Shown here: positions 53,002 through 53,033 of the stretch, piece after piece
Position numbering within the stretch: the stretch's first letter is position 1
Layout: every line of letters starts with the position of its first letter
NCBI GenBank assembly: GCA_944377425.1
Contig: CALWEX010000044.1
Coordinates: forward strand, 1-53,033
DNA: 53,033 bases
Source of the DNA: an uncultured Clostridia bacterium
Lineage (GTDB): Bacteria; Bacillota; Clostridia; Lachnospirales; Anaerotignaceae
Reading direction: 5' to 3'
Made by a program: the position numbers and the translations under genes
Notes under the pieces: model-generated
Databases searched by the model: none
Told to the model about the DNA's origin: nothing
Seen by the model: only the letters and a program-made list of their open reading frames with translations

Positions 53002-53033
53002 ATGTCAAATTGCAAAGTGATTGCCCTGACCAA
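53002..53033 (+). CDS. ParA-like ATPase, first codons
   Basis: Only ten codons are present (MSNCKVIALT), preceded by AAAGGAGG. They match the start of ParA/Soj-type ATPases, in which KVIALTN runs into the deviant Walker A KGGVGKT. ParA-type genes stand at the start of the transfer region of many Clostridial conjugative elements. With so few residues this is a strong but unproven guess. Confidence 0.55.
   Translation, partial: MSNCKVIALT

Overview
The window is low-GC, AT-rich DNA with strong AGGAGG ribosome sites, sigma-A promoters of TTGACA-17-TATAAT type, a CIRCE operator, a T-box, spore genes (spmA, spmB, a cotJC-type manganese catalase remnant) and the dnaX-ybaB-recR order beside the SRP RNA. 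This fits an endospore-forming Bacillota of class Clostridia, most like Lachnospirales. That placement is inferred from gene content only. Most of the window is ordinary chromosome. The right edge enters a mobile element.

Left part (1-8.4 kb): the 5' end of a TRAP-type solute-binding lipoprotein (minus), a large protein with a pRiA4b ORF-3-like C-terminus followed by a CobD-like PLP enzyme (plus), a tiny membrane protein, NADP glutamate dehydrogenase, a YtqA-type radical SAM protein, a DUF4364 regulator-like protein and a diaminopimelate-decarboxylase-like enzyme. Next (8.4-15 kb, minus) is a DNA-metabolism run: dnaX, ybaB, recR, thyA, dfrA and a thiamine-binding-type protein. Upstream of it lie the SRP RNA gene, tadA and a coupled repeat lipoprotein. 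From 15.2 to 24.2 kb come queF, spmAB, a MATE exporter, a transaldolase-family enzyme, endonuclease IV, an SNF-family sodium symporter, an MBL-fold hydrolase and a CorC/HlyC-type membrane protein with a structured leader.

Middle (24.5-39.6 kb): two tandem type III pantothenate kinase genes, the first with its catalytic aspartate and two glycines replaced; groES-groEL under CIRCE; an SDR oxidoreductase; a second MATE protein; a BlaI/BlaR1-type pair with two dyad operators; the M16 pair yfmF/yfmH with lgt and two small genes; a cytidylate-kinase-like protein, a MarR regulator and a YihY protein.

Right part (39.7-53 kb): leuA-leuC-leuD-leuB behind a leucine T-box; a DUF1576 membrane protein divergent from an Ldh-family 2-hydroxyacid dehydrogenase; tRNA-Pro(CGG); a lone large serine recombinase coupled to a 63-residue protein; a methyl-accepting chemotaxis protein; and a manganese catalase gene cut off where GC-richer plus-strand DNA begins. 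That DNA ends in the first codons of a ParA-like ATPase, as in conjugative elements. The most interesting items are the degenerate pantothenate kinase paralog, the structured leader before the CorC-type gene, the divergent DUF1576/Ldh control region, the isolated recombinase pair, the mobile-element junction and a shared 10-12 bp tandem-repeat family in gaps.
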